In this document: piece after piece, positions 35,165-44,722 of the stretch
How the letters are laid out: each line of letters starts with the position of its first letter
Position numbering within the stretch: position 1 is the first letter of the stretch
The notes under the pieces: generated by a model
The model's database searches: none
What the model was told of the DNA's origin: nothing
What the model saw: the letters and a program-made list of their open reading frames with translations, nothing else
Assembly: GCA_038521825.1 (NCBI GenBank)
Contig: JBCBKL010000002.1
Coordinates: forward strand, 1 to 64,000
Source: JBCBKL01 sp038521825
Lineage (GTDB): Bacteria; Pseudomonadota; Alphaproteobacteria; Rhodobacterales; Rhodobacteraceae
Length of the DNA stretch: 64,000 nucleotides
Direction of reading: 5' to 3'
Program-made: the position numbers and the translations under genes

Positions 35165-36081
35165 GCGCGCGCTCCGAAAAGGCCGGTGGGACGCCAGACC
35201 AGAACGACACCCATCAGGATATAGACCGCCATCGATGACAGTGCTGATCCCGTCTGTGTCGCACTGCCGCTTTCCATGAAGAGCTTGAAAAATTCGGGAA
35301 GGAAAATTCCGCCAAGGGTGTCGGTGAGGCCCACCAACAGGGCACCGATGAATGCGCCGCGAATGGAACCGATGCCACCGATGACGATCACGACAAAGGC
35401 GAGGATCAGCACGGGTTCCCCCATCCCGACCTGCACCGATTGAATCGCTCCTACCAAGGCGCCGGCAAGGCCGGCCAAAGCAGCGCCCAGGGCAAAAATC
35501 AGTGTGTACAGCTTTGAGATGTCGATCCCAAGCGCAGCGATCATCTCTCGGTCATTGGCGCCTGCACGGATCTGGATGCCAATGCGGGTCCGGGCGGTCA
35601 GCCACCACAGGAACAGGGCCACGGCAAGCCCCACTCCGATCAGGACAAGTCGATAGAGCGGATACAGAATGCCACCGGGCAACGAGATCGGACCCGAAAG
35701 GTAGTCCGGTACATCCAGAAAAAGTGGGAAGGATCCAAAGATCCAACGTGTGCCTTCCGAGAAGATCAGAATGAGCGCGAAAGTCGCGAGCACTTGGTCA
35801 AGATGCGCGGCTTTATAGAGCCTCCTGATGATAGTGACCTCCACAAGCGCACCGGCGGCAGCTGAAGCTGCGAGCGCGGCGACCAGCGCAAGCCCAAACG
35901 AACCGGTCAGCCCGGCAACCCAAGCTGCTACAAAAGCCCCAACCATGTATAGAGATCCATGAGCAAGATTGATGAGCCCCATCACCCCGAAGATGAGGGT
36001 CAAGCCGGCGGCCATAAGGAACAGCATCACACCGAACTGAAGCCCGTTCAGCACCTGCTCAATCAAAAGGATGGTCGACAT
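35161..36081 (-). CDS. livH: Liv-type ABC transporter permease (LivH)
   Basis: 306 residues, about eight membrane segments. The N-terminal NGLQFGVMLFLMAAGLTLI and GLINLAHGSLYMVGA stretches are typical of LivH. It follows the binding-protein gene after a 97-bp gap containing a GC-rich hairpin. Confidence 0.92.
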   Translation of the reverse strand: MSTILLIEQVLNGLQFGVMLFLMAAGLTLIFGVMGLINLAHGSLYMVGAFVAAWVAGLTGSFGLALVAALAASAAAGALVEVTIIRRLYKAAHLDQVLATFALILIFSEGTRWIFGSFPLFLDVPDYLSGPISLPGGILYPLYRLVLIGVGLAVALFLWWLTARTRIGIQIRAGANDREMIAALGIDISKLYTLIFALGAALAGLAGALVGAIQSVQVGMGEPVLILAFVVIVIGGIGSIRGAFIGALLVGLTDTLGGIFLPEFFKLFMESGSATQTGSALSSMAVYILMGVVLVWRPTGLFGARA

Positions 36082-36144
36082 GAAGGTTCACACTGCTCCG
36101 GACCGGGTCCGGGACGCATTTCTGGGTCTCAACCTAGAGGGAAA

Positions 36145-36165
36145 CCCCGGGCGCTGAACCCGGGG
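36145..36165 (-). promoter_or_regulatory. stem-loop between binding-protein gene and livH
   Basis: CCCCGGG (36145-36151) and CCCGGGG (36159-36165) form a 7-bp all-GC stem with a 7-nt loop, 13 nt after the binding-protein stop. There is no T-run on the minus strand. It is placed like the smoE hairpin and may set the ratio of binding protein to permease. Confidence 0.6.
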
Positions 36166-36178
36166 CACCTTGGTTTCG

Positions 36179-37309
36179 TTACATCTTGCACTGGGACGCG
36201 TACGCATCAGCATGATTTTCGAGAGCTGTGGCGATGATCTTGTTGGTGAAAACGTCACCTTCCTGGATCACTTCGCGCGCGTATATCGTCTGGACCGGGT
36301 GCTGGTTTGGCCCAAAAGCGAAATCACCCCGTGTGCTACTGAAATTCGCGGCACGGAGAGCATTGCGGAAGGCTTCGGCATCAGAAACATCTGCTGCCTC
36401 GATAGCGGAAATCAGCAAGTTCGCTGTGTCGAAACCCTGGCTGGCATAGAGTGACGGCAGACGACCGTATTCGGCCTGAAAGCTCTCAACAAAGGCAGCA
36501 TTGGTGGGGTTGTCGATGTCTTTGTTCCACTGCGACGTATTCACAACGCCAAGTGCCGCATCGCCAACAGCTTGCAAGATTCCCTGATCAAAACTGAATG
36601 CGGGTCCAATGACCGGGATATCAACTCCGCTATCTGCGTATTGCTTGAGGAACGAAATACCCATGCCACCCGGCAAAAAGAAGTACACGCTATCAGCGCC
36701 AGAAGCTCGGATTTGTGCGATTTCGGCAGCGTAATCGGTTTGCCCAAGTTCGGTATAAATCTCGTTGGCGACCGCACCCGCAAACATCCGTTTGTATCCG
36801 GTGAGCGCGTCTTTGCCCGCAGGGTAGTTTGGCGCCATGATGAAGCTGTTGGCGTAGTTCGCGGTGTTTGCGTAGGCGCCCGCCGCCTCATGAAGGTTGT
36901 CGTTCTGCCATGCCACGTTGAAATAGTTTTCGTGACAACCCGGACCGGCAAGCGGGGATGGCCCTGCATTGGGGGAAAGGTAGAACTTGCCCTGAGCGGT
37001 GACGGACGGCACGACAGCCATTGCGAGGTTTGACCAGATAATCCCGGTCAGCACGTCGACCTTCTCGGACTGCACCATCTTGTCGGCCAACTGCACCGCA
37101 ATGTCGGGTTTGCGTTGATCGTCTTCGATCACGACTTCGATGTCGTCACGGCCGGACTGCTGGATTGCGAGCATGAAGCCATCCCGGACATCAATGCCAA
37201 GTCCAGCACCGCCGCCAGACAAGGTGGTGATCATACCAACCTTGACCTCGGCAAGTGCGGGCATCGTCATCAGCGCGGCAGAAGCCGTCGCCAGAAGTAG
37301 TTTACGCAT
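36179..37309 (-). CDS. Liv-type ABC transporter substrate-binding protein
   Basis: 376 residues. Signal peptide with cleavage after MPALA (about residue 20). The Peripla_BP_6 fold starts with EVKVGMITTLSGGGAGLG. Two cysteines near C127 and the C-terminus (CKM) could form a disulfide. Members in aromatic gene clusters bind benzoate-like acids, which fits the surrounding 2-aminobenzoate genes, but specificity is not readable. Confidence 0.9.
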   Translation of the reverse strand: MRKLLLATASAALMTMPALAEVKVGMITTLSGGGAGLGIDVRDGFMLAIQQSGRDDIEVVIEDDQRKPDIAVQLADKMVQSEKVDVLTGIIWSNLAMAVVPSVTAQGKFYLSPNAGPSPLAGPGCHENYFNVAWQNDNLHEAAGAYANTANYANSFIMAPNYPAGKDALTGYKRMFAGAVANEIYTELGQTDYAAEIAQIRASGADSVYFFLPGGMGISFLKQYADSGVDIPVIGPAFSFDQGILQAVGDAALGVVNTSQWNKDIDNPTNAAFVESFQAEYGRLPSLYASQGFDTANLLISAIEAADVSDAEAFRNALRAANFSSTRGDFAFGPNQHPVQTIYAREVIQEGDVFTNKIIATALENHADAYASQCKM

Positions 37310-37361
37310 TTCTTTTACTCCCTGTTTTGATTGGATTTAAGCGTGGTGAAGCTGAGCTCTT

Positions 37362-37373
37362 GAGCGCGCGCTC
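37362..37373. repeat. 12-bp perfect palindrome upstream of binding-protein gene
   Basis: GAGCGCGCGCTC in the 247-bp gap between the CoA ligase end and the binding-protein start, 53 nt from the latter. It may be an operator giving the transporter its own control, or chance in GC-rich DNA. Confidence 0.3.
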
Positions 37374-37556
37374 GAAGCTTTCAACCGGGTTTTGTGCTGT
37401 CATAGATTTAGCGATCGACCTCTTGACCATCCCGGACATCAATCTTCGGCGAAAGATCAAACTCGCTGTAGGTCCAGTGCATTGCATTCAGTACGATTTT
37501 GTCCGCAAATTCCGAGGTGTTACCCTCAAGACATCTCATTTGTGCAAAAACAGGTA

Positions 37557-39188
37557 TCATTTTGTACGGGCCTCCCAGTGCCTCAGTTTGAAACGCTGGA
37601 TCTTGCCCGTCGGTGTCTTTGGCAAATCCCGACAAAAGCTGATTGATCGCGGATACTTGTAAGGTGCGATCGTCGCTTTGACGTGGTCCTGAAGCGTCTT
37701 TTTCAGCTCATCGTCTCGCGAAAAACCCGGACTTACAACAATATGTGCTTCTACGATGTGTCCCCGCTCGGGATCGGGAGCGCCGACAACACCGCACTCA
37801 CTGACCGCCTCGTGGGACAAGAGCGCCGCTTCGACCTCGGGTCCGGCGATATTGTATCCCGCAGAGACAATCACGTCGTCATTGCGGGCAGTGAAGTGAA
37901 AATAGCCGTCTGCATCGCGGACAAAGCTATCGCCAGTGATGTTCCAGCCATCGGCAACATAACTGGCCTGCCTGTCATCGTTCAGATATCTGCATCCGGT
38001 TGGTCCTCGAACGGCAAGCCACCCCACCTCACCGTCGGGGACTTCCTGACCGTCAGTGCTGATAACTTTGGCCTCATACCCCGGAACAGGCTTTCCAGTG
38101 CAGGCGGCCTGGTGGTCATCAAAGCGGTTGGAGATAAAGATATGAAGCATCTCGGTCGCCCCAATGCCATCGAGCATCGGTTTGCCTGTTCGTTCCATCC
38201 AGGCGTCATAGATTGGCTTTGGCAGGGTTTCGCCCGCCGAGACCGCGGCGCGCAAGCTCGACAGGTCTGCGCCGTCCTCCATTGCACTGAGCATAACGCG
38301 ATAGGCAGTTGGGGCCGTGAAGCAGACCGTGGCGCGATATTTTTCAATGATTTCGATCATGCCTGCTGGCGTGGCCTGCTCAAGCAGCGTGGCGGTTGCC
38401 CCGAAACGCAGCGGAAAGATCGCCAGCCCCCCCAGACCGAAGGTGAATGCCAAAGGTGGCGAGCCCACGAAAACGTCCTCTGGCGTCACGTGCAGTACGT
38501 GCTTGGCGTATCCATCCGCGATGATCAGCAAATCGCGGTGAAAATGGATCGTCGCCTTAGGCTCGCCCGTTGAACCAGAGGTGAAACCCAAGAGCGCGAC
38601 GTCATCCCGACCGGTAGCAACCGACTGAAACCGGACCGGTTTTTCGAGCGCAAGTCGGTCAAGTTCCGCGTCATGGTTCGACGTCCCGTCAAAGCCAATG
38701 ACCCGCTCAAGGGTTGGACTATCCGCCGCGCAGGCTTCCATTTCCTGCATCAGACGGGTGTCGCAAAGGGCGTACTGGATTTGCGCCTTATCCACATATT
38801 TTGACAATTCGCCCGCGCGCAGCATTGGCATTGTGTTGACGACAACGGCGCCGACCTTCGTTGCCGCCAGCCAGCAGGCCACCATGGCCGGGTTGTTGGC
38901 CGAGCGGATCAACACGCGGTTGCCGGGCCTTACGCCAATGTCGTCCACAAGCGCGTGCGCGAGGCGGTTGGTCCAATCCGTCAGCTCTTTATAGGTGCGC
39001 AACCTCCCGTTTCCGACAAGCGCGGTGTGATCTCCAAACCCCTTTGCGACCATTGCGTCTGTCAACTCAAACCCGGCGTTTAGCCGGTCGGGATAGTCGA
39101 AACCCTCAAGCACAAAGTCGGGCCATTGATCCTGCGGCGGCAAGTTGTCTCGGGCAAACGTATCGGTATGTGCAGATGGGCCTAGCAT
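37557..39188 (-). CDS. abmG: 2-aminobenzoate-CoA ligase-like (benzoate-CoA ligase family)
   Basis: 543 residues, ANL superfamily. The phosphate-binding loop is FTSGSTGEPKA (about 206-216), then the AFTFGLGG motif, YNIAGPEVE near the hinge and the acyl-adenylate Lys in PKTPTGKIQRF (about 524-534). It activates an aromatic acid to the CoA thioester with ATP. 2-Aminobenzoate is assigned because the cluster also encodes the bifunctional 2-aminobenzoyl-CoA monooxygenase/reductase. The ATG overlaps the acyl-CoA dehydrogenase stop by 7 bp. Confidence 0.88.
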   Translation of the reverse strand: MLGPSAHTDTFARDNLPPQDQWPDFVLEGFDYPDRLNAGFELTDAMVAKGFGDHTALVGNGRLRTYKELTDWTNRLAHALVDDIGVRPGNRVLIRSANNPAMVACWLAATKVGAVVVNTMPMLRAGELSKYVDKAQIQYALCDTRLMQEMEACAADSPTLERVIGFDGTSNHDAELDRLALEKPVRFQSVATGRDDVALLGFTSGSTGEPKATIHFHRDLLIIADGYAKHVLHVTPEDVFVGSPPLAFTFGLGGLAIFPLRFGATATLLEQATPAGMIEIIEKYRATVCFTAPTAYRVMLSAMEDGADLSSLRAAVSAGETLPKPIYDAWMERTGKPMLDGIGATEMLHIFISNRFDDHQAACTGKPVPGYEAKVISTDGQEVPDGEVGWLAVRGPTGCRYLNDDRQASYVADGWNITGDSFVRDADGYFHFTARNDDVIVSAGYNIAGPEVEAALLSHEAVSECGVVGAPDPERGHIVEAHIVVSPGFSRDDELKKTLQDHVKATIAPYKYPRSISFCRDLPKTPTGKIQRFKLRHWEARTK

Positions 39189-40330
39189 ATGCGATCCCTT
39201 TCAAATGCGCCGAGTGCCTCCCGTGCGATGATGACCTTTTGCACATCGCTTGCGCCCTCGTAGATCCGAAGGGCGCGGATTTCGCGGTAGAGCGTCTCGA
39301 CCGTGCTGCCGGAACGAACGCCTTCCCCTCCGAACAGTTGAACGGCATTGTCGATGACTTTCTGCGCCTGTTCGGTAGAAAAGAGCTTGGCCATGGCCGC
39401 CTCACGGGTCACGCGAGAGGCGCCTCGGTCCTTTGTCCAAGCGGCGCGGTAGACGAGCAGTGCGGCCGCATCGATATCGAGGGCCATGTCCGCGACATGC
39501 CCCTGAACCATCTGCAGATCAAAAAGTAGAGAGCCCTGCACATGGCGCGAGGTGACACGTGCGAGGGTTTCGTCCAGCGCACGACGCGCAAAACCAAGCG
39601 CCGCGGCCGCGACGGTTGAACGAAAGACGTCGAGCACAGACATGGCGATTCTAAAGCCGCTGCCGGGTGCACCGATCATGGCGTCGGTCGGGATGCGGCA
39701 ATCTGTAAATCTGAGTGTCGCCAATGGATGGGGGGCGATGGTATCGAGCCGCTCTACGACCTCGAACCCCGGCAGTTCGGGCGTAACGATGAAAGTCGAC
39801 AATCCACGCGCGCCCGGGGCCTCTTCGCTGCGCGCAAAGAGCGTGTAAACATCGGCGAGGCCACCGTTGGATATCCAAGTCTTTTCACCATTCAGAACAA
39901 ATTCGTCCCCGTCGCGATCTGCTGTCATTGTCGAGTTGGCGACGTCTGATCCCGACTGCGGCTCGGTAAGTGCAAAGGCTGCGATGGCTTTTCCCGACGT
40001 TGTTTTGGGCAGCCATGCCTCTTTCTGCGCATCCGTTCCAAAGAGCGAAATAGCCCCTGTACCGAGCCCCTGCATCGCAAAGCTGAAATCCGCGAGCCCG
40101 TCATGGCGTGCGAGTATTTCACGGGCGAGGCACAGATGTCGGACGCTCAGACTGCCACCGGTTAAACGTAGAAGACCTGCATCCCCCATCTTAGCCACAA
40201 GCGTGCGACACGCGTCGTCCGTGTCGGTATGATCGACAGCCAAGTTCTTGGCAAAGCTTTTGACCTCCGATGCCCAATCCCGGTGGGTATCATCAAAAAA
40301 CGGCCAATCGAGGAATGTCTGATCTGCCAT
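39182..40330 (-). CDS. acyl-CoA dehydrogenase
   Basis: 382 residues, full-length FAD acyl-CoA dehydrogenase. FALTEPQSGSDVANS and the WISNGG strand are the conserved signature; the catalytic base is the Glu in RIYEGASDVQK near the C-terminus. ATG 40330 overlaps the hydratase stop (TGATG). In the pathway it probably acts in the beta-oxidation-like conversion of the non-aromatic CoA product. Confidence 0.92.
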   Translation of the reverse strand: MADQTFLDWPFFDDTHRDWASEVKSFAKNLAVDHTDTDDACRTLVAKMGDAGLLRLTGGSLSVRHLCLAREILARHDGLADFSFAMQGLGTGAISLFGTDAQKEAWLPKTTSGKAIAAFALTEPQSGSDVANSTMTADRDGDEFVLNGEKTWISNGGLADVYTLFARSEEAPGARGLSTFIVTPELPGFEVVERLDTIAPHPLATLRFTDCRIPTDAMIGAPGSGFRIAMSVLDVFRSTVAAAALGFARRALDETLARVTSRHVQGSLLFDLQMVQGHVADMALDIDAAALLVYRAAWTKDRGASRVTREAAMAKLFSTEQAQKVIDNAVQLFGGEGVRSGSTVETLYREIRALRIYEGASDVQKVIIAREALGAFERDRIC

Positions 40331-41133
40331 CAATCCCCCTCGAACATCGGCTTTTGCTTGCGAACGAAAGCCTCATAAGCGCGGTTGAAATCACGTCCCT
40401 GCATACAGATCGCCTGAGCCTGGGCCTCGGCTTCGATCGCTTGGTCGATGCTCATGTTCCATTCCTGGGCCAGCATTGTTTTCGTCATGGAGTTGGCAAA
40501 GGTTGGTCCAGCGACGATACGTTCGGCCAGAGCCACCGCTTCGTCCTCCAGCCCTTCGGCCGGGGCGACGCGGTTGAAAAACCCCCACCTCTCACCTTCG
40601 TCGGCGCGCAGCGTACGGCCGGTGTAAAGCAGTTCCGCCGCCCGGCCCTGGCCAATGATACGGGGCAGCATCGCGCATGCCCCCATGTCACAGCCGGCAA
40701 GCCCAACCCGATTGAACAGAAACGCCACCTTGGCGTCTGGCCCTGCAAGCCGCATGTCGCTGGCCATCGCCATGATCGCGCCCGCACCCGCGCAGACCCC
40801 GTCGACAGCAGCGATGATTGGCTTACCACAGTGCACCATCGCTTTGACCAGATCCCCGGTCATCCGCGTGAAGGCCAGCAACTCCTTCATCGACATTTTT
40901 GTAAGTGGCCCGATGATATCATGCACATCGCCGCCAGAGCTGAAATTGCCACCATTCGGTAGGATCACAATCGCATGGATATCGTCGGCATAAACCACAG
41001 CGCGGAACCAATTGCGCATCTCTGCGTAGCTGTCGAAGGTGAAGGGGTTCTTGCGCTCGGGTCGATCATGGGCAATTCGCGCGATGCCGTCATTGATCTC
41101 ACATCGAAAATGCTGAGGTTGCGGCAAGCTCAT
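40330..41133 (-). CDS. enoyl-CoA hydratase/isomerase family protein
   Basis: 267 residues, crotonase fold. The oxyanion-hole stretches are NFSSGGDVHDIIG (about 68-80) and AVDGVCAGAGAIMAMASD (about 110-127). It likely hydrates the unsaturated ring CoA thioester or opens the ring. Start overlaps the MarR stop (ATGA). Confidence 0.92.
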   Translation of the reverse strand: MSLPQPQHFRCEINDGIARIAHDRPERKNPFTFDSYAEMRNWFRAVVYADDIHAIVILPNGGNFSSGGDVHDIIGPLTKMSMKELLAFTRMTGDLVKAMVHCGKPIIAAVDGVCAGAGAIMAMASDMRLAGPDAKVAFLFNRVGLAGCDMGACAMLPRIIGQGRAAELLYTGRTLRADEGERWGFFNRVAPAEGLEDEAVALAERIVAGPTFANSMTKTMLAQEWNMSIDQAIEAEAQAQAICMQGRDFNRAYEAFVRKQKPMFEGD

Positions 41134-41597
41134 GTTTTGCCCTCTGGTTCGCTCAGTTTCCCAAGAACAGCCAAAACCGTGTCAGCCTCGGCAGGGCTCA
41201 GAGCCCCTAAAAGGTTGTCGATCCAAGTTTCGTGATGTTTCGCCAAATCGGCGAAAGCCTGTTGTCCCTTGGGTGTCAGCCGCGCCATTTGGGCGCGACG
41301 GTCACCTTTCACGGCGACGCGCAGTGCCAAGCCATCCTCGGTGAGCCGATCAACTATCCCCGTCACGTTCCCGTTGGAGACGCGCAGGTAGCTCGACAGT
41401 TCGCTCATCTTCAGCCCCTGAGGGTGGCGTGCCAAGGCCGCCATCACGTCAAAGCGCGGTAACGTCGTGTCGTGTTCAGCGCGCAGCCTGCGGCGCAACT
41501 CGGCTTCTACCTGCCCAGAGACTTTCAGGAGGCGGAGCCATAGGCGAAGTCTTGTCTTCGACCCGGGTTCTGGCTGGTGTGTGGGATCAAGGCTCAT
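41130..41597 (-). CDS. MarR family transcriptional regulator
   Basis: 155 residues from ATG 41597 with GGAGGGGAA upstream; the open frame to 41663 lies within the SDR gene. The winged helix spans about 40-120, with LKMSELSSYLRVSNGNVTGIVDRL as recognition region and DRRAQMARLT as the wing. MarR proteins of aromatic-CoA operons usually bind the CoA thioester as inducer. It is embedded in the operon it probably controls. Confidence 0.9.
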   Translation of the reverse strand: MSLDPTHQPEPGSKTRLRLWLRLLKVSGQVEAELRRRLRAEHDTTLPRFDVMAALARHPQGLKMSELSSYLRVSNGNVTGIVDRLTEDGLALRVAVKGDRRAQMARLTPKGQQAFADLAKHHETWIDNLLGALSPAEADTVLAVLGKLSEPEGKT

Positions 41598-42313
41598 ATT
41601 TCCCCTCCAGAGACTGACAACGCGTGACCATTGACCGAGGATGCGCCGGGTGAGGCCAGCCATAGCGCCGCATCTGCGACCTCGGCCGGGTTGATCAATC
41701 GGCCCATCGGGTTGCCCGACACGACCATCTTCTCCGCGCGTTCACGGTCAACTTCGAAGCGCTTCATGATGCCTGTGATCGCCGCCTCCGCCATGTCAGT
41801 GTCGACAAAGCCCGGGCAGATTGCATTGCAGGTCAAGCCGTCTTTGGCGATTTCTTTGGCAAGGCTGCGGACAAGTCCCAAAACTCCATGCTTGGCGGCT
41901 GAGTACGCCGCGATGTTTTTGCCCCCTTGCAGCGATGCTGTTGAGGCGATGGCGATTAGCCTTCCACCGCCGGTCATGCTGCCCAGAGCGGCGCGAAAGG
42001 TCAGGAATGTGCCGGTTAGGTTCACGGCTAACGTCGACGACCAGAGATCCAAGGGCATGTCGGCAACCGTTGACGGTGTTCCGGCGCCGGCGTTCGCGAT
42101 GACAATGTCATAGCTCTGGTCGAACAGCGCTTCGACTGAGGCCTCGTCCGTCACATCACAGATGCGCGCCATGATGTTCCGCCCTTTCGCCGCCGCGTCC
42201 AACGGCGCGGGGCGACGACCGGCAATCGTTACGGCATATCCGGCGTCGTCAAAGGCATGGGCAATCGCTTGTCCAATTCCTGTGCCGCCACCGGTAACCA
42301 CAGCCCGTTTCAT
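41594..42313 (-). CDS. SDR family oxidoreductase of the 2-aminobenzoyl-CoA cluster
   Basis: 239 residues. TGGGTGIGQAIAHA at about 7-20, NAGAGTPS at about 74-81, YSAAK at about 135-139 after the serine in IASTAS. It likely acts as a 3-hydroxyacyl-CoA-type dehydrogenase in the modified beta-oxidation. Start overlaps the monooxygenase/reductase stop (ATGA). Confidence 0.9.
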   Translation of the reverse strand: MKRAVVTGGGTGIGQAIAHAFDDAGYAVTIAGRRPAPLDAAAKGRNIMARICDVTDEASVEALFDQSYDIVIANAGAGTPSTVADMPLDLWSSTLAVNLTGTFLTFRAALGSMTGGGRLIAIASTASLQGGKNIAAYSAAKHGVLGLVRSLAKEIAKDGLTCNAICPGFVDTDMAEAAITGIMKRFEVDRERAEKMVVSGNPMGRLINPAEVADAALWLASPGASSVNGHALSVSGGEI

Positions 42314-44604
42314 GCCCGCATCATCTCTGCGTCACGGTCTGCCAACCGCCAAGCCTGATCGCGACCAGCAAGATACGGCAGCGGCCAGTCGGGTGCCTTG
42401 CGGTCCCCGATCTTTGTGGCTTCCCGCAGCGTCCAGTAGGGATCAGCCAGGTGTGGGCGGCCCACTGCAACCAGATCGGCACGGCCAGCCATAAGAATGG
42501 AATTTGCGTGGTCCGCTTCGTAGATATTGCCGACTGCCATCGTTCGGATACCTGCCTCGTTCCGGATCCGGTCGGAGAACGGCGTCTGGAACATGCGGCC
42601 ATAGACGGGCTTGGCCTCGACTGTCGTTTGACCTGCCGAAACGTCGATCAAATCAGCCCCGGCTTCCCAGAAGGCGCGTGAGATGGCGACGGCATCCTCA
42701 GGTGTGACCCCAGCATCTCCAACCCAATCATTGGCCGAGATACGCACCGACATCGGTTTTTCCGTCGGCCATACAGTGCGCATCGCGGCAAAGACCTCAA
42801 GCGGCCATCGCAGTCGGTTCTCGAGTGACCCGCCATACTCATCCCTGCGGATGTTTGAGACAGGCGATAGAAAGGAGGAAATCAAATAGCCATGCGCCGC
42901 ATGGAGTTCGATCATGTCGAACCCGGCACGAGCCGCCATTTTGGTCGACGCCACGAATTGCGCTTTGACCTCGTCCATTTCCGGGCGCGTGATTTCACGG
43001 GGAACCGCGTTCTCGGTCGACCAAGGCACGGCAGATGCGCTTAGCAAGTCCCAGTTGTCCGTTGGTAGAGGTGCATCCATCCGCTCCCAACCCAGTTGTG
43101 TCGACCCCTTGCGCCCGGAATGACCGATCTGACAGCACAACTTTGCGTCGGTGTGTGCGTGGACAAAATCTACCAGACGGCACCAGGCGATTTCATGTTC
43201 CGGGGCATAGAGCCCGGGGCATCCTTGCGTGATCCGACCCTCGGAACTGACACAGCTCATCTCGGTATATACCAGCCCGGCACCGCCCTTGGCCCGCTCG
43301 CCGTAGTGGATCAGATGCCAGTCCGTCGGGGATCCATTCACCGCCTTGTACTGGGCCATGGGGGAGACAACGATGCGGTTCTTCAGCTCCATCTCACGCA
43401 GCTTGAATGGCGCAAACATCGGCGCGCGAAGCGGAAGGTTCTCACCACAACCACTTTGGGTCATGAACCATCGCTCCGCCCCTTCCAGCCAGTCTTTGTC
43501 CCGCTCGCGCAGGTTTTCATGGCTGATCCGCTGGCTGCGGGTCAGCATCGAGTAATTCAGCTGCACAGGGTCGAGGCCGAGATACCGCTCAACCGTTTCA
43601 AACCACTCAAGCGAGTTGCGCGCGGCGGATTGCAGGCGCAGAACCTCAAGGCGTCTCTCGTCTTCGTAGCGGGCAAAAGCCGTATCGATATCGGACTCTG
43701 TGTGCAGAAGATCGGCCAACGCCACGGCGCTTTCCAACGCAAGCTTTGTTCCAGAGCCTATCGAGAAATGAGCCGTCGCCGCCGCATCCCCCAACAGTAC
43801 GACGTTGCCGTGGCTCCATTTTTGACACAACACGCGCGGGAACCTCAGCCACGCAGAACCGCGCACGTGCTTTGCATTCGTCATTAGTGCGTGACCACCC
43901 AGATGGTCTTTGAAAATCTCCTCACAGACAGCAATCGACTGCTCCTGGTTCATCTCGCCAAATCCCCAGGCGTCGAACGTGTCTTGCGCGCATTCCACGA
44001 TAAACGTCGCGGTGCTGTCGTCGAATTGATAGGCGTGTGCCCAGACCCAACCGTGTTCTGTTTCCTCGAAGATAAAGGTGAACGCATCCGCAAAGGTTTG
44101 ATGGGTGCCTAGCCAGACAAACTGGCACAAGCGCCGGTCGATATCTGGCTTGAAGGCGTCTGCATAAAGTATCCGCGTCTTGGAATTCAGGCCGTCGGAC
44201 GCAACCAAGATGTCGTAGTCAGCGCGGTAAGTTTCGGCGCTTTCGATCTCGGTCTCGAACCGCAGTTCGATCCCCAGTTCTCGGGCCCGTTCCTGCAGAA
44301 GGATAAGGAGGGTTTTGCGACCAATACCGCAGAACCCGTGACCGGAAGATACGATCCGCTCTCCTTGGTAGTGCAGTGCGATATCATCCCAATAGGCAAA
44401 CTTCTCTTTGATCTTGGCCGCACTACGTGGGTCATTCGCTGCAAGGTTTTCCAGCGTTTCATCCGACAAAACCACACCCCAGCCAAAGGTATCGTCCGCT
44501 TTGTTCCGTTCGATGACAACGACGTCGTGCTCAGGATTTCGGACTTTCATCGAGATGGCGAAGTAAAGACCCGCCGGCCCACCTCCCAAGCATGCAATTC
44601 GCAT
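42310..44604 (-). CDS. abmA: bifunctional 2-aminobenzoyl-CoA (or salicylyl-CoA) monooxygenase/reductase
   Basis: 764 residues, a fusion of two flavin domains. Residues 1 to about 380 are a group A flavin monooxygenase: GGGPAGLYFA at 7-16, the late FAD motif VVLLGDAAATAHFSIGSG. Residues about 395-764 are an Old Yellow Enzyme-like reductase: RIVVSPMAQY, ELHAAHGYLISSF, and VGRPHLADPYW. This architecture is that of Azoarcus 2-aminobenzoyl-CoA monooxygenase/reductase, which hydroxylates and dearomatises the ring; salicylyl-CoA 5-hydroxylases look alike. It is the first gene of a 13-gene minus-strand run with mostly overlapping starts and stops. Confidence 0.9.
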   Translation of the reverse strand: MRIACLGGGPAGLYFAISMKVRNPEHDVVVIERNKADDTFGWGVVLSDETLENLAANDPRSAAKIKEKFAYWDDIALHYQGERIVSSGHGFCGIGRKTLLILLQERARELGIELRFETEIESAETYRADYDILVASDGLNSKTRILYADAFKPDIDRRLCQFVWLGTHQTFADAFTFIFEETEHGWVWAHAYQFDDSTATFIVECAQDTFDAWGFGEMNQEQSIAVCEEIFKDHLGGHALMTNAKHVRGSAWLRFPRVLCQKWSHGNVVLLGDAAATAHFSIGSGTKLALESAVALADLLHTESDIDTAFARYEDERRLEVLRLQSAARNSLEWFETVERYLGLDPVQLNYSMLTRSQRISHENLRERDKDWLEGAERWFMTQSGCGENLPLRAPMFAPFKLREMELKNRIVVSPMAQYKAVNGSPTDWHLIHYGERAKGGAGLVYTEMSCVSSEGRITQGCPGLYAPEHEIAWCRLVDFVHAHTDAKLCCQIGHSGRKGSTQLGWERMDAPLPTDNWDLLSASAVPWSTENAVPREITRPEMDEVKAQFVASTKMAARAGFDMIELHAAHGYLISSFLSPVSNIRRDEYGGSLENRLRWPLEVFAAMRTVWPTEKPMSVRISANDWVGDAGVTPEDAVAISRAFWEAGADLIDVSAGQTTVEAKPVYGRMFQTPFSDRIRNEAGIRTMAVGNIYEADHANSILMAGRADLVAVGRPHLADPYWTLREATKIGDRKAPDWPLPYLAGRDQAWRLADRDAEMMRA

Positions 44605-44663
44605 TGAAGCTTCGCCCTATCCAGTTTGATTCTACTCTCCAACATGACCCAGCATGCATTTTG

Positions 44664-44677
44664 CTTCAAGATTGAAG
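44664..44677. promoter_or_regulatory. candidate operator upstream of abmA
   Basis: CTTCAAGATTGAAG is an inverted repeat (CTTCA / TGAAG) 60 nt upstream of the abmA start. A related sequence, TTTCAAGCCTGAAG (46176-46189), lies upstream of the cupin operon. MarR or the AraC-type protein are the obvious candidate binders. Confidence 0.45.
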
Positions 44678-44722
44678 TTTTTTTACCTGAAGCTTTAAGC
44701 CTAAAAAGGTTTGGAGAGCCTC

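Noticed and set aside
37362..37373. GAGCGCGCGCTC as an intrinsic terminator after the CoA ligase
   Set aside because: It is a palindrome without loop or T-run; kept only as a weak repeat.
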